From the NCBI GenBank assembly GCA_021813385.1, contig JAKAKT010000023.1:1-37947 (forward strand): a stretch of DNA of 37,947 nucleotides, written 5' to 3'. Below the pieces are notes generated by a model that did no database searches, had not been told where the DNA came from, and worked only from the letters and a program-made list of their open reading frames with translations. Each line of letters starts with the position of its first letter. Within the stretch, counting starts at the first letter, position 1. A program made the translations under genes and the position numbers. Below are positions 1-9,501 of this stretch, in pieces. The stretch comes from Microcaldota archaeon (lineage in GTDB: Archaea; Micrarchaeota; Micrarchaeia; Burarchaeales; JAKAKT01).

Positions 1-946
1 GATTAATTTTGGCGTCAAGCTTCTCCCTAATCAGTTTTTTCGTGTCTCTTACCTCGCTCTCCTCATCGACCGGGTTGGCAGAAATGTTGCACAACTGCCC
101 GAAATTAGGAAGGAGGGTCAGGACAACATCCAGTCCAAGGACTTTCAGCAAAACGCCCAAATGCTTAGCGAAAATGTCCGGGCTTATGTCCAGTTCCGGC
201 AGTATGGGATTCTCCGTGGCATAGACAACTGCCGGAATCCTGGCAACCGTGCTTCTCCTTGCAAAAGAGCAGTATCCCTCCATCGCGCCTTCACCACAGT
301 TGTTCTCAATGGCCCTAATTGGTCGAATGTCCTCGAGCCAGCCGAACGAGCCAAGGAACACCACCGCGTCGCCTGGCCAGTGGGTCTGGTTATGGGCGAC
401 GGTACCGTTTATCCTGAACGCCTCAAAACCCCCTACATCCAGTCCGATATACTCACAAGCGTCTGAAACGACCCAGGCTCTCGAAAGAACAACGGTGTCC
501 TGGATTATCGTGTTGATTTTCTCCCTCGGGAAATAAATTTCAAAGGAGTAGCTCGGTCCCTGCCTCCCTTCTCCGAAATCTGAAAAACGAACGCCCAGCA
601 AACGGTTTCTCAGCATCAAGAGATAAACCTCCACAATTAAGTCGAAGATTTTTCTTGAGTCCATAAGCTTGCCTTCCCGCAGCTTCTCGACCCCGCCGGC
701 TTGGGCAGCCAGAAGAAGTTCCGCGAGTTTCTTTTCATTTTGGACGAGCCAAGACTTCTCGCCGATAGACAGAATTTGTAACGAGTAATGGGCGTCAATG
801 CGTCTTTTCGCAATCCTTAAAGCCTTAAGTACGTCCATTTGGTCTTTGGACATAGGTCTTTCGAGAATCGGTAAGCGGGAGCGCAGCGCATCCTCGCTCG
901 TCAAGGCCTTAATCTGGGCTCTCGCGCGTTCGGCAGCGATTCCCAT
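1..946 (-). CDS. Protein of unknown function, C-terminus cut by window edge
   Basis: The minus strand is open from an ATG at 946 to base 1 (315 codons) with no stop, so the C-terminus lies outside the window. I do not recognise the family. The N-terminal third is charged and helical. The rest is mixed alpha/beta and looks like a soluble protein, with no signal peptide or membrane segment. An in-frame ATG exists at 988, but a TATA-like box at 993-1004 ends only a few bases before it and would place transcription start near 972. ATG 946 is therefore the better start. The frame uses ordinary codons and reads through the whole region, which supports a real gene. The function is unknown. Confidence 0.75.
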   Translation of the reverse strand, partial: MGIAAERARAQIKALTSEDALRSRLPILERPMSKDQMDVLKALRIAKRRIDAHYSLQILSIGEKSWLVQNEKKLAELLLAAQAGGVEKLREGKLMDSRKIFDLIVEVYLLMLRNRLLGVRFSDFGEGRQGPSYSFEIYFPREKINTIIQDTVVLSRAWVVSDACEYIGLDVGGFEAFRINGTVAHNQTHWPGDAVVFLGSFGWLEDIRPIRAIENNCGEGAMEGYCSFARRSTVARIPAVVYATENPILPELDISPDIFAKHLGVLLKVLGLDVVLTLLPNFGQLCNISANPVDEESEVRDTKKLIREKLDAKIN

Positions 947-992
947 TATCCTGTGGTCTTGCTGATCGAAAGTTCGGGACGATTGCATGAAC

Positions 993-1004
993 CTATTTAT
1001 ATGC
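993..1004 (-). promoter_or_regulatory. TATA-like box for the edge-truncated gene
   Basis: On the minus strand this reads CATATAAATAGG, a good archaeal TATA element. A start of transcription about 25 bp downstream would fall near 972, some 25 bases ahead of the ATG at 946. This is inference from spacing and sequence only. Confidence 0.5.
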
Positions 1005-1071
1005 GCATTCTGTTTTTTATAGCTTTAGCCGAGTTAAACCGCCATTTTGCGCTAGTAATGGGCGGTTATGT

Positions 1072-1407
1072 TCACTCAGTTGAACAGTGGGTGATATCAA
1101 AAAAGCCCATGCTACTCACTTGTTGCGTTTCGTTCTTGTCATATAAGCAAAAGTATTTTGTTCCACTCGCCAAGTGTGCATTTATTTTGCATGTATTCCC
1201 TGCGTCGGTTATATCGTACCTTATCCCACCGACGGGAAAATCAATCTCTATCTTATAATCCTTACAATTTTTTATAATCTCATCCGCCTGTTCAATGCAA
1301 CTTGCGTTTGCTAAGGATTTACATATCAAATTCGGCTTGTTGGGGGAACTGCACCCAAAAAAACCAAAAAAGGCAACGAAGATAACTGCAAGATGCCACG
1401 CATTCAT
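1072..1407 (-). CDS. Small cysteine-rich lipoprotein
   Basis: This is a 111-residue protein starting at ATG 1407. It begins MNAWHLAV and has a hydrophobic segment that ends in a lipobox-like FFGC around residue 18, followed by a Ser/Pro/Asn-rich spacer. That pattern suggests export and lipid anchoring on the cell surface. The mature part has six further cysteines, spaced so that disulfides are plausible. A longer in-frame start at 1443 would overlap the GAPDH stop and would bury the signal peptide, so it is rejected. The gene follows GAPDH by 22 bases on the same strand and may be co-transcribed. I do not recognise a family and cannot assign a function. Confidence 0.65.
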   Translation of the reverse strand: MNAWHLAVIFVAFFGFFGCSSPNKPNLICKSLANASCIEQADEIIKNCKDYKIEIDFPVGGIRYDITDAGNTCKINAHLASGTKYFCLYDKNETQQVSSMGFFDITHCSTE

Positions 1408-1429
1408 GTACCTGCGCCCTCCAGTGGTT

Positions 1430-2458
<1,029 letters not shown>

Positions 2459-2482
2459 TCAAGCGCAATTCTAGCAATCACT

Positions 2483-5188
2483 TCAGGTCGTCGCATCCTG
2501 AAGTTTCTTGATTCCTCCAGATATGACGATTGAAGCGAAACCCACGTTCTCCCGTGGCTTGAGCGAGCAGAGAAGATAAAACCCTTTTCCCAGGTCGCTG
2601 ATTACTGCCTTATACTCTTCGGTCCCGACCACGTACTGCCCGGATTTCCCGAGACCTGCTGCCTTCGCAAGTGCAGCCCCGTGTTCCGCTGCATCCGCAG
2701 CAGGAGTGCCTAAAGACATCGGGTCCTTGAAGTCAGGGAAAATTGAGGCTACGACAACTCCCCTGTCGTCAAACAGGGCGCACCCGCGAACCTTTCCCGA
2801 GCCGAGTATCTCGTTGAGTATCTCTTCATAACGGCGCTTCTTTTCAGCCGACATTGTCTTTACGAGCTTATTCTCAAAGAGGGCGAACGCATCCCCCGGG
2901 TTCGATTCGATGTACCGCTCTGCAGCCCATCCCCTCCAATCCTTTGGGATGTTACGAAGCGAGTCAAGGCTCACCATATCCGCATTCCTCATCGCTGAGC
3001 GAATTGCCTCGGCCCACTTCGGCGCGTCCTCAACATTTGCGAGCTTGTCGCTCAGGCTCGCTATGCACCATTGTGCGGTGTCGAGCGAAGTGTCAAGCTC
3101 TCTCTTTAGAGCGGAAATATCATCGCAGGATTTCAGCATTTCCTTTATCCTGTCCATTTTTATTGTGTAGAACTTCTCGTGCTCCTCCTTTATGTCGAGC
3201 TTGAGCGCCACTCCTTTGCTCACGAGAGCCCGGAGCTCGCCAACCTTCTCCTCAAGGGCAGACGCCATCCCATCGAGCCTGCTAAACATCTCGACTTTCT
3301 TGCCTACTGACCCCCTTACTCTATTAACGCTCTCAATGGCTTCATTTATCTCCGCCTCGGATTCCTTTGATAGCGTTCTTGCCTTGTTCGCCAGCGAATC
3401 AATATTTATGGACTTGAGGTCCCTCTCCTCTATCGAGACATCGAGCCTCTTCGCCCCTGCCTGTTCAGCCATGGCAGCGGTATCCTTGTAAAGCTTCTCA
3501 AGGTCAGCCAAAAGCGCCGAAAGGCCCTTGTACCGGTCGGTCTTTCTTGCCAGCACGGACGCAATCCTGTCCAGTTCGGATATTGACTTTTCAAGGCGCG
3601 CCCCGGCATCAGAAAATGCGCCGCTCTTGCAGAGCCCCTCGATTATTTCAGGGGAGGCACTGCCGGCTGTCTTCGCATAAGCAGCCTCCTCTTCCCTCAC
3701 GTCAATGCTATTGCGTTTGTTCTGGTCAAGCGCCTGCGTAATCTCCATTGACTTCTTCTTGAGCCCCGTAACTTTAGATGATAGCTTCTCGTAGAGCTCG
3801 AGCTTCTCCTTCATCTCAGATACGAGGGCTTCCTCGGATGCCTTGGTTGATGTTAGGAGGCTTGTAGCCCTGTCCAACTCCCCTTTTTCGACTTGCTTCG
3901 TTATGTTGACGAGGGCGATTTGTATCTCCTCAAGCCCGCTCTCCTCTGAATCGAAATTCATAAGCCATTTGGCTTCCGCAAGCTTCTTCTCCTCTTCTTC
4001 GAGGGTGCTCACCAGTTCATTGGTCACAAGCAGCATAGTCTCGGAAGGATTGGCCCCGCACGCAGGGCAGGTGCTGTTCGCTAGATTCATGGTCTTGCCG
4101 CACTTCAGGCAAGGGAATTTTCTGCCGAGCAGCTCGTTGTAGCCGTCCCCCTTTTTCCTGAGGCTTTCGCTAATGGTGGCGTAATCCCCCTTCAGCCTCT
4201 CGAGCTCAGTCAGCGCCTCCTTGAAATTATCATCTCCCCAGAAGCTCTGTGATGCGAGGAGAGTCCTGTTGATATCCAGCTTCCTGTAGCATTCATCCTC
4301 AACGTTTGTATCGAGCCGGTTCCTTGCGCAGCTCTTCAGCATATCGTCAATGCTCTTTGACAAGCGCTTTAGCTCCTTCATCGTTTCCTTGACACGGCCA
4401 TACGCCCGCAGCTTGTTAGCTATCCTGGGCCTCAGGGCGTCGTATTTTTTCCTTGCTGTGTTTAGTTCTGCGTCGGCCTCTTTTATTGCGTCCGCCTTGC
4501 AATATTTCTCTGCCCGCCTGAATATCGCAGATATCTCCCCGAGTTCCTTCTCCTCGCGGCGGAAATCGAACTTCAATGCGTCGGCTTCTGTGAACTGGTC
4601 GGTCATCGATTTGACGTCCAGTTTGAAAAGATTTATCGCGTCCATCGTCCTGCCCTGCTTGAACGCACTCATCATCTCGGACTTCATCTTCTTGACTTCC
4701 GGCTCCTCATAATAAATCGTCCCGAAAATCGACTTCTTCAGTATGCCTTTCAGGCCCCAGTAAGTGAGCGCAAGCCCTATCCCAAACGCCAGGCCACCTG
4801 TGACCCCCATCGGGTTCTGGGATATCATGTCCCCTATCCCGCCAATCCCCTCGGGTTTTGGAGAGAAAAACACCAGCACCACTCCAACGACTGAAAGTAT
4901 GAGCCCAAATGCGAACAATCCCTTTGTTTCCTCCCCATGCCCTATCTCGTAGGAGAACGCATCGAAGAAATTCGTTCCCTCCGGCTTTTTAGTCATCGCT
5001 ACCTTGAGTACCGTGAAAGCCAGCTTCAACGCATCAAACGCCAAGGCAGCCAATATCAAGAAGAACGATATCGCGAAATAGGGGCCCAGTATCTGGGCAA
5101 ACGGCAAGAACAACGAGAGAGCGAGGGCGAGTACAGCATCGGACCCTGATGCCGCAGCCGGGTTCCACTCAGCTCTTTCCTCCTTCAT
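2483..5188 (-). CDS. Membrane-anchored coiled-coil protein with zinc ribbon and roadblock-like C-terminus
   Basis: This is a 901-residue protein of unknown function. Hydrophobic segments occur at about residues 17-62 (probably two passes), 90-109 and 127-148. A long charged helical region follows, with a four-cysteine zinc ribbon inside it (C360, C363, C374, C377; CLKCG...CPACG). Heptad-like helices continue to about residue 790. The last 100 residues resemble a roadblock/LC7 fold (GCALFDDRGVVVAS and a second beta-rich half). Roadblock proteins commonly regulate small GTPases or act as dimer scaffolds. Here the soluble part would face the cytoplasm from a membrane anchor. The start at 5188 sits about 25 bp after a TATA box, so the mRNA may be leaderless. 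The domain assignments are by eye. Confidence 0.85.
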   Translation of the reverse strand: MKEERAEWNPAAASGSDAVLALALSLFLPFAQILGPYFAISFFLILAALAFDALKLAFTVLKVAMTKKPEGTNFFDAFSYEIGHGEETKGLFAFGLILSVVGVVLVFFSPKPEGIGGIGDMISQNPMGVTGGLAFGIGLALTYWGLKGILKKSIFGTIYYEEPEVKKMKSEMMSAFKQGRTMDAINLFKLDVKSMTDQFTEADALKFDFRREEKELGEISAIFRRAEKYCKADAIKEADAELNTARKKYDALRPRIANKLRAYGRVKETMKELKRLSKSIDDMLKSCARNRLDTNVEDECYRKLDINRTLLASQSFWGDDNFKEALTELERLKGDYATISESLRKKGDGYNELLGRKFPCLKCGKTMNLANSTCPACGANPSETMLLVTNELVSTLEEEEKKLAEAKWLMNFDSEESGLEEIQIALVNITKQVEKGELDRATSLLTSTKASEEALVSEMKEKLELYEKLSSKVTGLKKKSMEITQALDQNKRNSIDVREEEAAYAKTAGSASPEIIEGLCKSGAFSDAGARLEKSISELDRIASVLARKTDRYKGLSALLADLEKLYKDTAAMAEQAGAKRLDVSIEERDLKSINIDSLANKARTLSKESEAEINEAIESVNRVRGSVGKKVEMFSRLDGMASALEEKVGELRALVSKGVALKLDIKEEHEKFYTIKMDRIKEMLKSCDDISALKRELDTSLDTAQWCIASLSDKLANVEDAPKWAEAIRSAMRNADMVSLDSLRNIPKDWRGWAAERYIESNPGDAFALFENKLVKTMSAEKKRRYEEILNEILGSGKVRGCALFDDRGVVVASIFPDFKDPMSLGTPAADAAEHGAALAKAAGLGKSGQYVVGTEEYKAVISDLGKGFYLLCSLKPRENVGFASIVISGGIKKLQDATT

Positions 5189-5207
5189 GTAATTAGATTG
5201 TAACGGT

Positions 5208-5219
5208 ACTTATAAATAC
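5208..5219. promoter_or_regulatory. Near-palindromic TATA element between divergent genes
   Basis: The sequence ACTTATAAATAC reads as a TATA box on both strands. About 25 bp to the left lies the ATG at 5188, which suggests a leaderless mRNA. About 25 bp to the right lies the SD site AGGAGGG at 5238-5244, ahead of the mbf1 ATG at 5252. One element could therefore serve both genes. This is inference from spacing. Confidence 0.55.
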
Positions 5220-5251
5220 ATTGTCTTTGCCATTCTTAGGAGGGTGCGCTT

Positions 5252-5743
5252 ATGGCAGAATGCGAGATTTGCGGGAGGGAAGACCAGCTTTATACTGTCG
5301 AGATAGACCGAGCAAAACTCCGCGTCTGTTTCGACTGCTCGAAAAGCGGAAAACTCCTCGAAGCACCCCGCCCTCAGGCTAAAATCAGGGCAGGCCCCCA
5401 GTTCCAGGAACGCACCGCAAGGCGCGAGAAAACTGAGGTTGACATCGTTTCTGACTACGGCCCCAAAATAAAAGCAGCCCGCGAGAAGATGCACATAAGC
5501 CGTGATGTCCTGGCAGAGATGATTAATGAGAAAGAGTCGTTCCTTGACAGAGTGGAGTCCGAAAGGACACTTCCCCCTGAAGCCCTTGGAAGAAAACTTG
5601 AGAAGGCTCTTGGCATAATGCTTTACGAGGAGGTCGGGGTAAGCTCTTCCCCAGTCTCGAAAGGCGAGAAGAAGGGCCTCACACTTGGCGATGTAATACG
5701 GGTAAAAAGGAAAGAAGATGCGGATGAAAAAGAGCAGGATTAG
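5252..5743 (+). CDS. mbf1: MBF1-family transcription factor (zinc ribbon plus Cro/C1 HTH)
   Basis: This 163-residue protein matches archaeal multiprotein bridging factor 1. An N-terminal zinc ribbon has C4, C7, C26 and C29. A basic linker follows, then a helix-turn-helix of the Cro/C1 type from about residue 66 (YGPKIKAAREKMHISRD, then LAEMINEKES), and a short charged tail. In eukaryotes MBF1 bridges activators and TBP. In archaea it is a conserved protein linked to transcription or translation. The start is fixed by AGGAGGG seven bases before ATG. FEN-1 follows after 12 bases, so the two are probably co-transcribed, joining a general regulator with a replication nuclease. Confidence 0.93.
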   Translation: MAECEICGREDQLYTVEIDRAKLRVCFDCSKSGKLLEAPRPQAKIRAGPQFQERTARREKTEVDIVSDYGPKIKAAREKMHISRDVLAEMINEKESFLDRVESERTLPPEALGRKLEKALGIMLYEEVGVSSSPVSKGEKKGLTLGDVIRVKRKEDADEKEQD

Positions 5744-5755
5744 TGGGGTAGTTGC

Positions 5756-6775
5756 ATGGGCGTTGATTTTTCTGGGGTCATCGAGTCAGCGCCAATCGCC
5801 CTGGACCAGCTGGCTGGGAAAAAAGTTGCTGTCGACGCTTATAACGCGCTTTACCAATTCCTCTCCATAATCAGGCAGAGGGACGGCACCCCTCTTATGG
5901 ATTACAACGGAAAAGTCACCAGCCATATCTCCGGCCTCTTCTACCGCACAGCGCGCCTTCTCGAACTGGGCATCCGCCCAGTTTATGTGTTCGATGGCCC
6001 TCCTCCCGTCCTCAAGCGCAAAACCCTCGCTCTGCGCCAGACAATCAAGGAAGAGGCGAGGAAGGAATGGAAGGAAGCGATTGAGAGGGGCGATTACGAG
6101 ACAGCCCGCTCTAAAGCGCAGGCCACTTCAAGGCTTACGCGGGAAATGGTCGAGGAGTCAAAGCAGCTCCTTTCCCTCATGGGGGTTCCGCATATCCAGG
6201 CACCGAGCGAGGGCGAGGCGCAGGCATCGGCTCTCGTCCTTTCTGGGCAGGCATACGCCTGCGCATCCCAGGATTATGACTCACTCCTTTTTGGCGCTCC
6301 TCTCCTTGTAAAGAACTTCACGATGAGCGGCAGGAGGAAGCTCCCGAAAAAGGACATTTATGTCGAAGTCGAGCCGGAGCTGATAGATTTGGGGAAGAAT
6401 CTCTCCTCCCTCGGCATAACCCGCCAAAAACTCATTTGGATGGGCTTATTGGTCGGGACGGATTTCAACGAGGGCGTGCACGGGATAGGGCCTAAGAAGG
6501 CTTACAAGCTGGTGAAGGAGTGCTCAACCCTCGAGGAAGTAATAGCCAAGTCTAGTGCGGTTTTCGAAGTTGAGCCTATGGAGCTAGAGAACCTATTCCT
6601 CCACCCGGACGTCAAGGAATTCGAGATTCCGAACATGATTCCGGACCAAAAAGGCCTCGAACAATACCTCGCCTCCCGCGCTTTTTCCCCGGAGCGGGTC
6701 AAGAACACGATTGCTTCGATTTCAAAGTCGCAGAGCGAGAAGGGAATCCAGTCGAAGCTCGATGCGTTCGAGTAA
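5756..6775 (+). CDS. fen: Flap endonuclease 1
   Basis: This 339-residue nuclease removes 5' flaps during Okazaki-fragment maturation and long-patch repair. The metal-binding acidic residues are present: D27, D80 (VFDGPPP), E152 and E154 (SEGEAQ), D173 and D175 (SQDYDS) and D236 (GTDFNEGVHGIGPKKA, which overlaps the helix-hairpin-helix). The N-terminus GVDFSGVI differs slightly from the usual archaeal form, but Gly2, which must be exposed after Met removal, is kept. The C-terminus ends in a PCNA-interacting-peptide-like QSKLDAFE. Length is normal for the family. It lies immediately downstream of mbf1 on the same transcript. Confidence 0.97.
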   Translation: MGVDFSGVIESAPIALDQLAGKKVAVDAYNALYQFLSIIRQRDGTPLMDYNGKVTSHISGLFYRTARLLELGIRPVYVFDGPPPVLKRKTLALRQTIKEEARKEWKEAIERGDYETARSKAQATSRLTREMVEESKQLLSLMGVPHIQAPSEGEAQASALVLSGQAYACASQDYDSLLFGAPLLVKNFTMSGRRKLPKKDIYVEVEPELIDLGKNLSSLGITRQKLIWMGLLVGTDFNEGVHGIGPKKAYKLVKECSTLEEVIAKSSAVFEVEPMELENLFLHPDVKEFEIPNMIPDQKGLEQYLASRAFSPERVKNTIASISKSQSEKGIQSKLDAFE

Positions 6776-6827
6776 TACGCCGCTTGAGCCCAATCCCGCC
6801 TAAAACCAACCTAACAACATCGCGACT

Positions 6828-6835
6828 TTTATAAG
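6828..6835 (+). promoter_or_regulatory. TATA box for the site-2 protease gene
   Basis: TTTATAAG lies 44 bases before the ATG at 6879. An SD-like AAGAGG (6866-6871) is seven bases before the start, so a short leader is expected. Confidence 0.5.
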
Positions 6836-6878
6836 CTTTATCTGCCGAACCTATCTATCTCATTCAAGAGGCTAAACG

Positions 6879-8300
6879 ATGGAAGGGAAAAAACTCGGGG
6901 CACTGCTCGTCATACTGCTAACCTGCCTGCTTTTCTACGCGATGCTCATCTCGAGCGCAAGCGGCGTCATCAAATTCATCGTAATCCTGATAACGATGGC
7001 AGGTTGCGGCATCTCGCTCCAATCGCTCCTGAAAATAGACGGCCAATTCGGCGTTCTTTTGCTCAGGACCCAGAAGGGCCTTCGCTACATCGATTACATC
7101 GCGAACGCAGCCCCGCGCCTTTGGCAGGCATGCGCTGACTTCGGGACTGTTCTCGGGTTCGGGCTTTCGTCATTTTTCATTTTCAAGAGATACAGGGAAG
7201 GGGTCCCGCTAAAGACATTCCTGTTCTCGATGGCGGCGCTCGTGGTAGTCTCGCAGACGATGACGTTGAAAGTTTTCCAGATGATAATCCTTCTCATAAG
7301 CGTGCCGATGGACGTGAGCTCGCTCTCGCAGCAGATGGGCTCGGTCGCCTCTTACGTGCCCTGGGTGACGCTCCTTGCGATGCTCTTCTTCGGTTTCTGC
7401 GGGGTCACGGTGGTCGGCCTAATCCTGAATACCTACTCGATTATCGTGAGCATCCTCTCGGTTTTGCTTTCGGTTCCTGGCTCAAGCCTTAACGATGCGA
7501 TGCCAGGCGCTTCCCCGGTGATTCCAGGGATTAACATGCCGCTCCTTGAAGGGATTATCGCGCTCGGAGTGCTTCTCTTCGTGCATGAGATGTCCCACGG
7601 AATCCTTTCGATTATCGGGAAGGTCAGGCTCGAGTCAGCGGGCCTACTCCTCTTCGGAGTAATACCTGTTGGCGCCTTCATCGACCCCGATGAGAAGAGT
7701 CTCGAGAAGAAAGGCATCGACGTCCAGACAAGGGTATTCGCAGCAGGCTCGGCCTCGAACCTCATAATGTTCATTTTGTTTTTCTTCCTTCTGTTGGGTT
7801 TTGAGCACTTCACCGCGCCCTTCCTGGACCCAAGCATCCACCTGGTTTCAGTAGACCCCGGCTCTCCGGCTTTTGAAGCAGGATTAAGGCCAGGGGACAG
7901 GCTGATTTCAGTTGAGGGCATCGGGATTACCTGGGAAAATTTCGGCCAATTCGGCACGTTCCTGGCCCAGCGGGATACGGTCATGGTAAAGACGGACAAA
8001 GGGGAATACCTGATACAGCCGAAGCTTTCCGGAGACCGGAAGATTATCGGCATTCGGGTTCCTTCATACCCGCCTTACATGCAGGGCTACGAATGGCTCG
8101 GCTTCTTGAAGAATACGATAGGCCTGATATTCGTCCTGAATTTCCTGGTCGGAGTGATAAACCTGATTCCGCTGTTCATGGCATTCGACGGTTATAGGAT
8201 TCTCGCGATGCACATGAAGAATCAGCTTGTCATAAACATAATCTCATATTCACTCCTCTTGATGTTCCTTCTTAATTTCGTGCCATGGCTGTGGAGATGA
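6879..8300 (+). CDS. Site-2-protease-type membrane metalloprotease (M50) with PDZ domain
   Basis: This 473-residue multi-spanning protein probably cleaves membrane substrates within the bilayer. The zinc site is HEMSH (H236, E237, H240) in a hydrophobic helix. The second M50 motif, which supplies the third ligand, is NLIPLFMAFDG (N428 to G438, with D437). Between them lies one PDZ domain (about residues 320-390, with GSPAFEAGLRPGDRL). The N-terminal third adds several membrane helices beyond the catalytic core. Archaeal members have poorly known substrates; bacterial relatives release membrane-bound regulators. The gene stands alone with its own TATA box, and its end converges with ftsZ across 55 bases. 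Confidence 0.9.
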   Translation: MEGKKLGALLVILLTCLLFYAMLISSASGVIKFIVILITMAGCGISLQSLLKIDGQFGVLLLRTQKGLRYIDYIANAAPRLWQACADFGTVLGFGLSSFFIFKRYREGVPLKTFLFSMAALVVVSQTMTLKVFQMIILLISVPMDVSSLSQQMGSVASYVPWVTLLAMLFFGFCGVTVVGLILNTYSIIVSILSVLLSVPGSSLNDAMPGASPVIPGINMPLLEGIIALGVLLFVHEMSHGILSIIGKVRLESAGLLLFGVIPVGAFIDPDEKSLEKKGIDVQTRVFAAGSASNLIMFILFFFLLLGFEHFTAPFLDPSIHLVSVDPGSPAFEAGLRPGDRLISVEGIGITWENFGQFGTFLAQRDTVMVKTDKGEYLIQPKLSGDRKIIGIRVPSYPPYMQGYEWLGFLKNTIGLIFVLNFLVGVINLIPLFMAFDGYRILAMHMKNQLVINIISYSLLLMFLLNFVPWLWR

Positions 8301-8355
8301 GCAAAAAGAAAAAGAACGAGCGCTTTCTCCTTTAAGGTAAAAACCGACCCTAGAA

Positions 8356-9444
8356 TCAGAATCCCAGGTCGCTCAGGCTTCTGTCCCCTCCACTGTCCGA
8401 GTCCCCTGAGTCCGAGCCGGAATCATCGCCGCTGCGGCTCCTCTTCCCGAGGTTGTACTGGCCCTTTATGCCGGTGAATATCGTGATGGCCTCAATCTTG
8501 TCCTCGAAGGATGCGTCCATCCTCGCGCCCCAAATTACGTTCGCATTCGGGTCCACCTGTTCAGTGAGCGCCTCTCCAACCCCGTTTGCCTCTCCGAGCG
8601 TGAGGTTTGCCCCCCCCGTCAGGTGAAGGAGGACTCCCCTCGCACCGCTGAAGTCAATATCAAGCAGCCTGTTCTTGAGCGTGTTGTTGACGACATCGCG
8701 GGCCCTGTTCGAGCCCTTCGCCTCGCCGACAGCAATCATCGAGACCCCGCCTCCGCCCATGACCGCCCTTACGTCGGCAAAATCAAGGTTGATGAGGCTC
8801 GGAGTGGTGATTGTTTCGGTAATCCCCCGTACGGCCCTAGCAACAATCTCATCAGCGATATTGAATGCCTGGTCAATCGGAAGGTTCGGCACGAATTCCA
8901 CGAGCCTGTTGTTGTCTATTATCACGAGCGTATCAGCTGATTTCTTCAGCCTCTCGATTCCCTCATCCGCCTTCTTCAGCCTTGCCCTCTCGAGAACGAA
9001 TGGATAAGTGACCATTGCAACTACTATCGCTCCCTCCTCTTTCGCGATGTCGGCAATCACGGGGGCGCTTCCAGTCCCGGTTCCTCCCCCCATTCCAGCA
9101 GTGAGGAACATCAGGTCAGTCTTTTTCAGAACGTTCCTTATCGCTTCCTTCGAGACTTCGGCTGCCTTCATCCCGATTTCCGGATACCCGCCGGCCCCAA
9201 GGCCCTTCGTCAGCTGCGCCCCAATAAGCATCCTCGTCGCCTTCTCGGAAATCGTCACCAGGTGTTTCCTGTCTGTATTAAAGGCAATGAGTTCGGCCCC
9301 GGCAACCCCCGCCCTCGAAAGCCGGTTAATAGTGTTGCATCCCGCGCCCCCTGTTCCCGCAACGACAATCCTCGGGGTCTCGAAAAAACTGCCAGTCGAT
9401 AGTTCTTCGGTACTTTTCCTTGCAGCTGCAATAATAGAGTCCAT
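8356..9444 (-). CDS. ftsZ: Cell division GTPase FtsZ
   Basis: This 362-residue tubulin-like GTPase forms the division ring. The GTP-binding signature is GGGTGTG at about 119-125, and the T7 loop ([11 protein letters not shown]) supplies the catalytic acid. The last 30 residues are a Ser/Asp/Gly-rich linker ending in SLSDLGF, probably a tail peptide for a membrane tether. The start is ATG 9444, preceded by GGGGTG. An in-frame ATG at 9477 lies inside a TATA-like box (9477-9486) and is rejected. The gene follows the acyl-CoA synthetase by about 57 bases but appears to have its own promoter. I did not assign it firmly to the FtsZ1 or FtsZ2 group. Confidence 0.96.
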   Translation of the reverse strand: MDSIIAAARKSTEELSTGSFFETPRIVVAGTGGAGCNTINRLSRAGVAGAELIAFNTDRKHLVTISEKATRMLIGAQLTKGLGAGGYPEIGMKAAEVSKEAIRNVLKKTDLMFLTAGMGGGTGTGSAPVIADIAKEEGAIVVAMVTYPFVLERARLKKADEGIERLKKSADTLVIIDNNRLVEFVPNLPIDQAFNIADEIVARAVRGITETITTPSLINLDFADVRAVMGGGGVSMIAVGEAKGSNRARDVVNNTLKNRLLDIDFSGARGVLLHLTGGANLTLGEANGVGEALTEQVDPNANVIWGARMDASFEDKIEAITIFTGIKGQYNLGKRSRSGDDSGSDSGDSDSGGDRSLSDLGF

Positions 9445-9476
9445 GAAATACACCCCACTAGCATTTCTCGAGTTCA

Positions 9477-9486
9477 TTTTTTAAAT
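9477..9486 (-). promoter_or_regulatory. TATA-like box for ftsZ
   Basis: On the minus strand this reads ATTTAAAAAA. Transcription would begin near 9456, a dozen bases before ATG 9444. This decides the ftsZ start against the upstream ATG at 9477. Confidence 0.45.
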
Positions 9487-9501
9487 CCTACCCTGGGGGT
9501 T

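Noticed and set aside
7433-8053. 206-codon minus-strand frame within the site-2 protease gene
   Set aside because: It overlaps the HEMSH and PDZ coding region of a clear family member and has no domain of its own.
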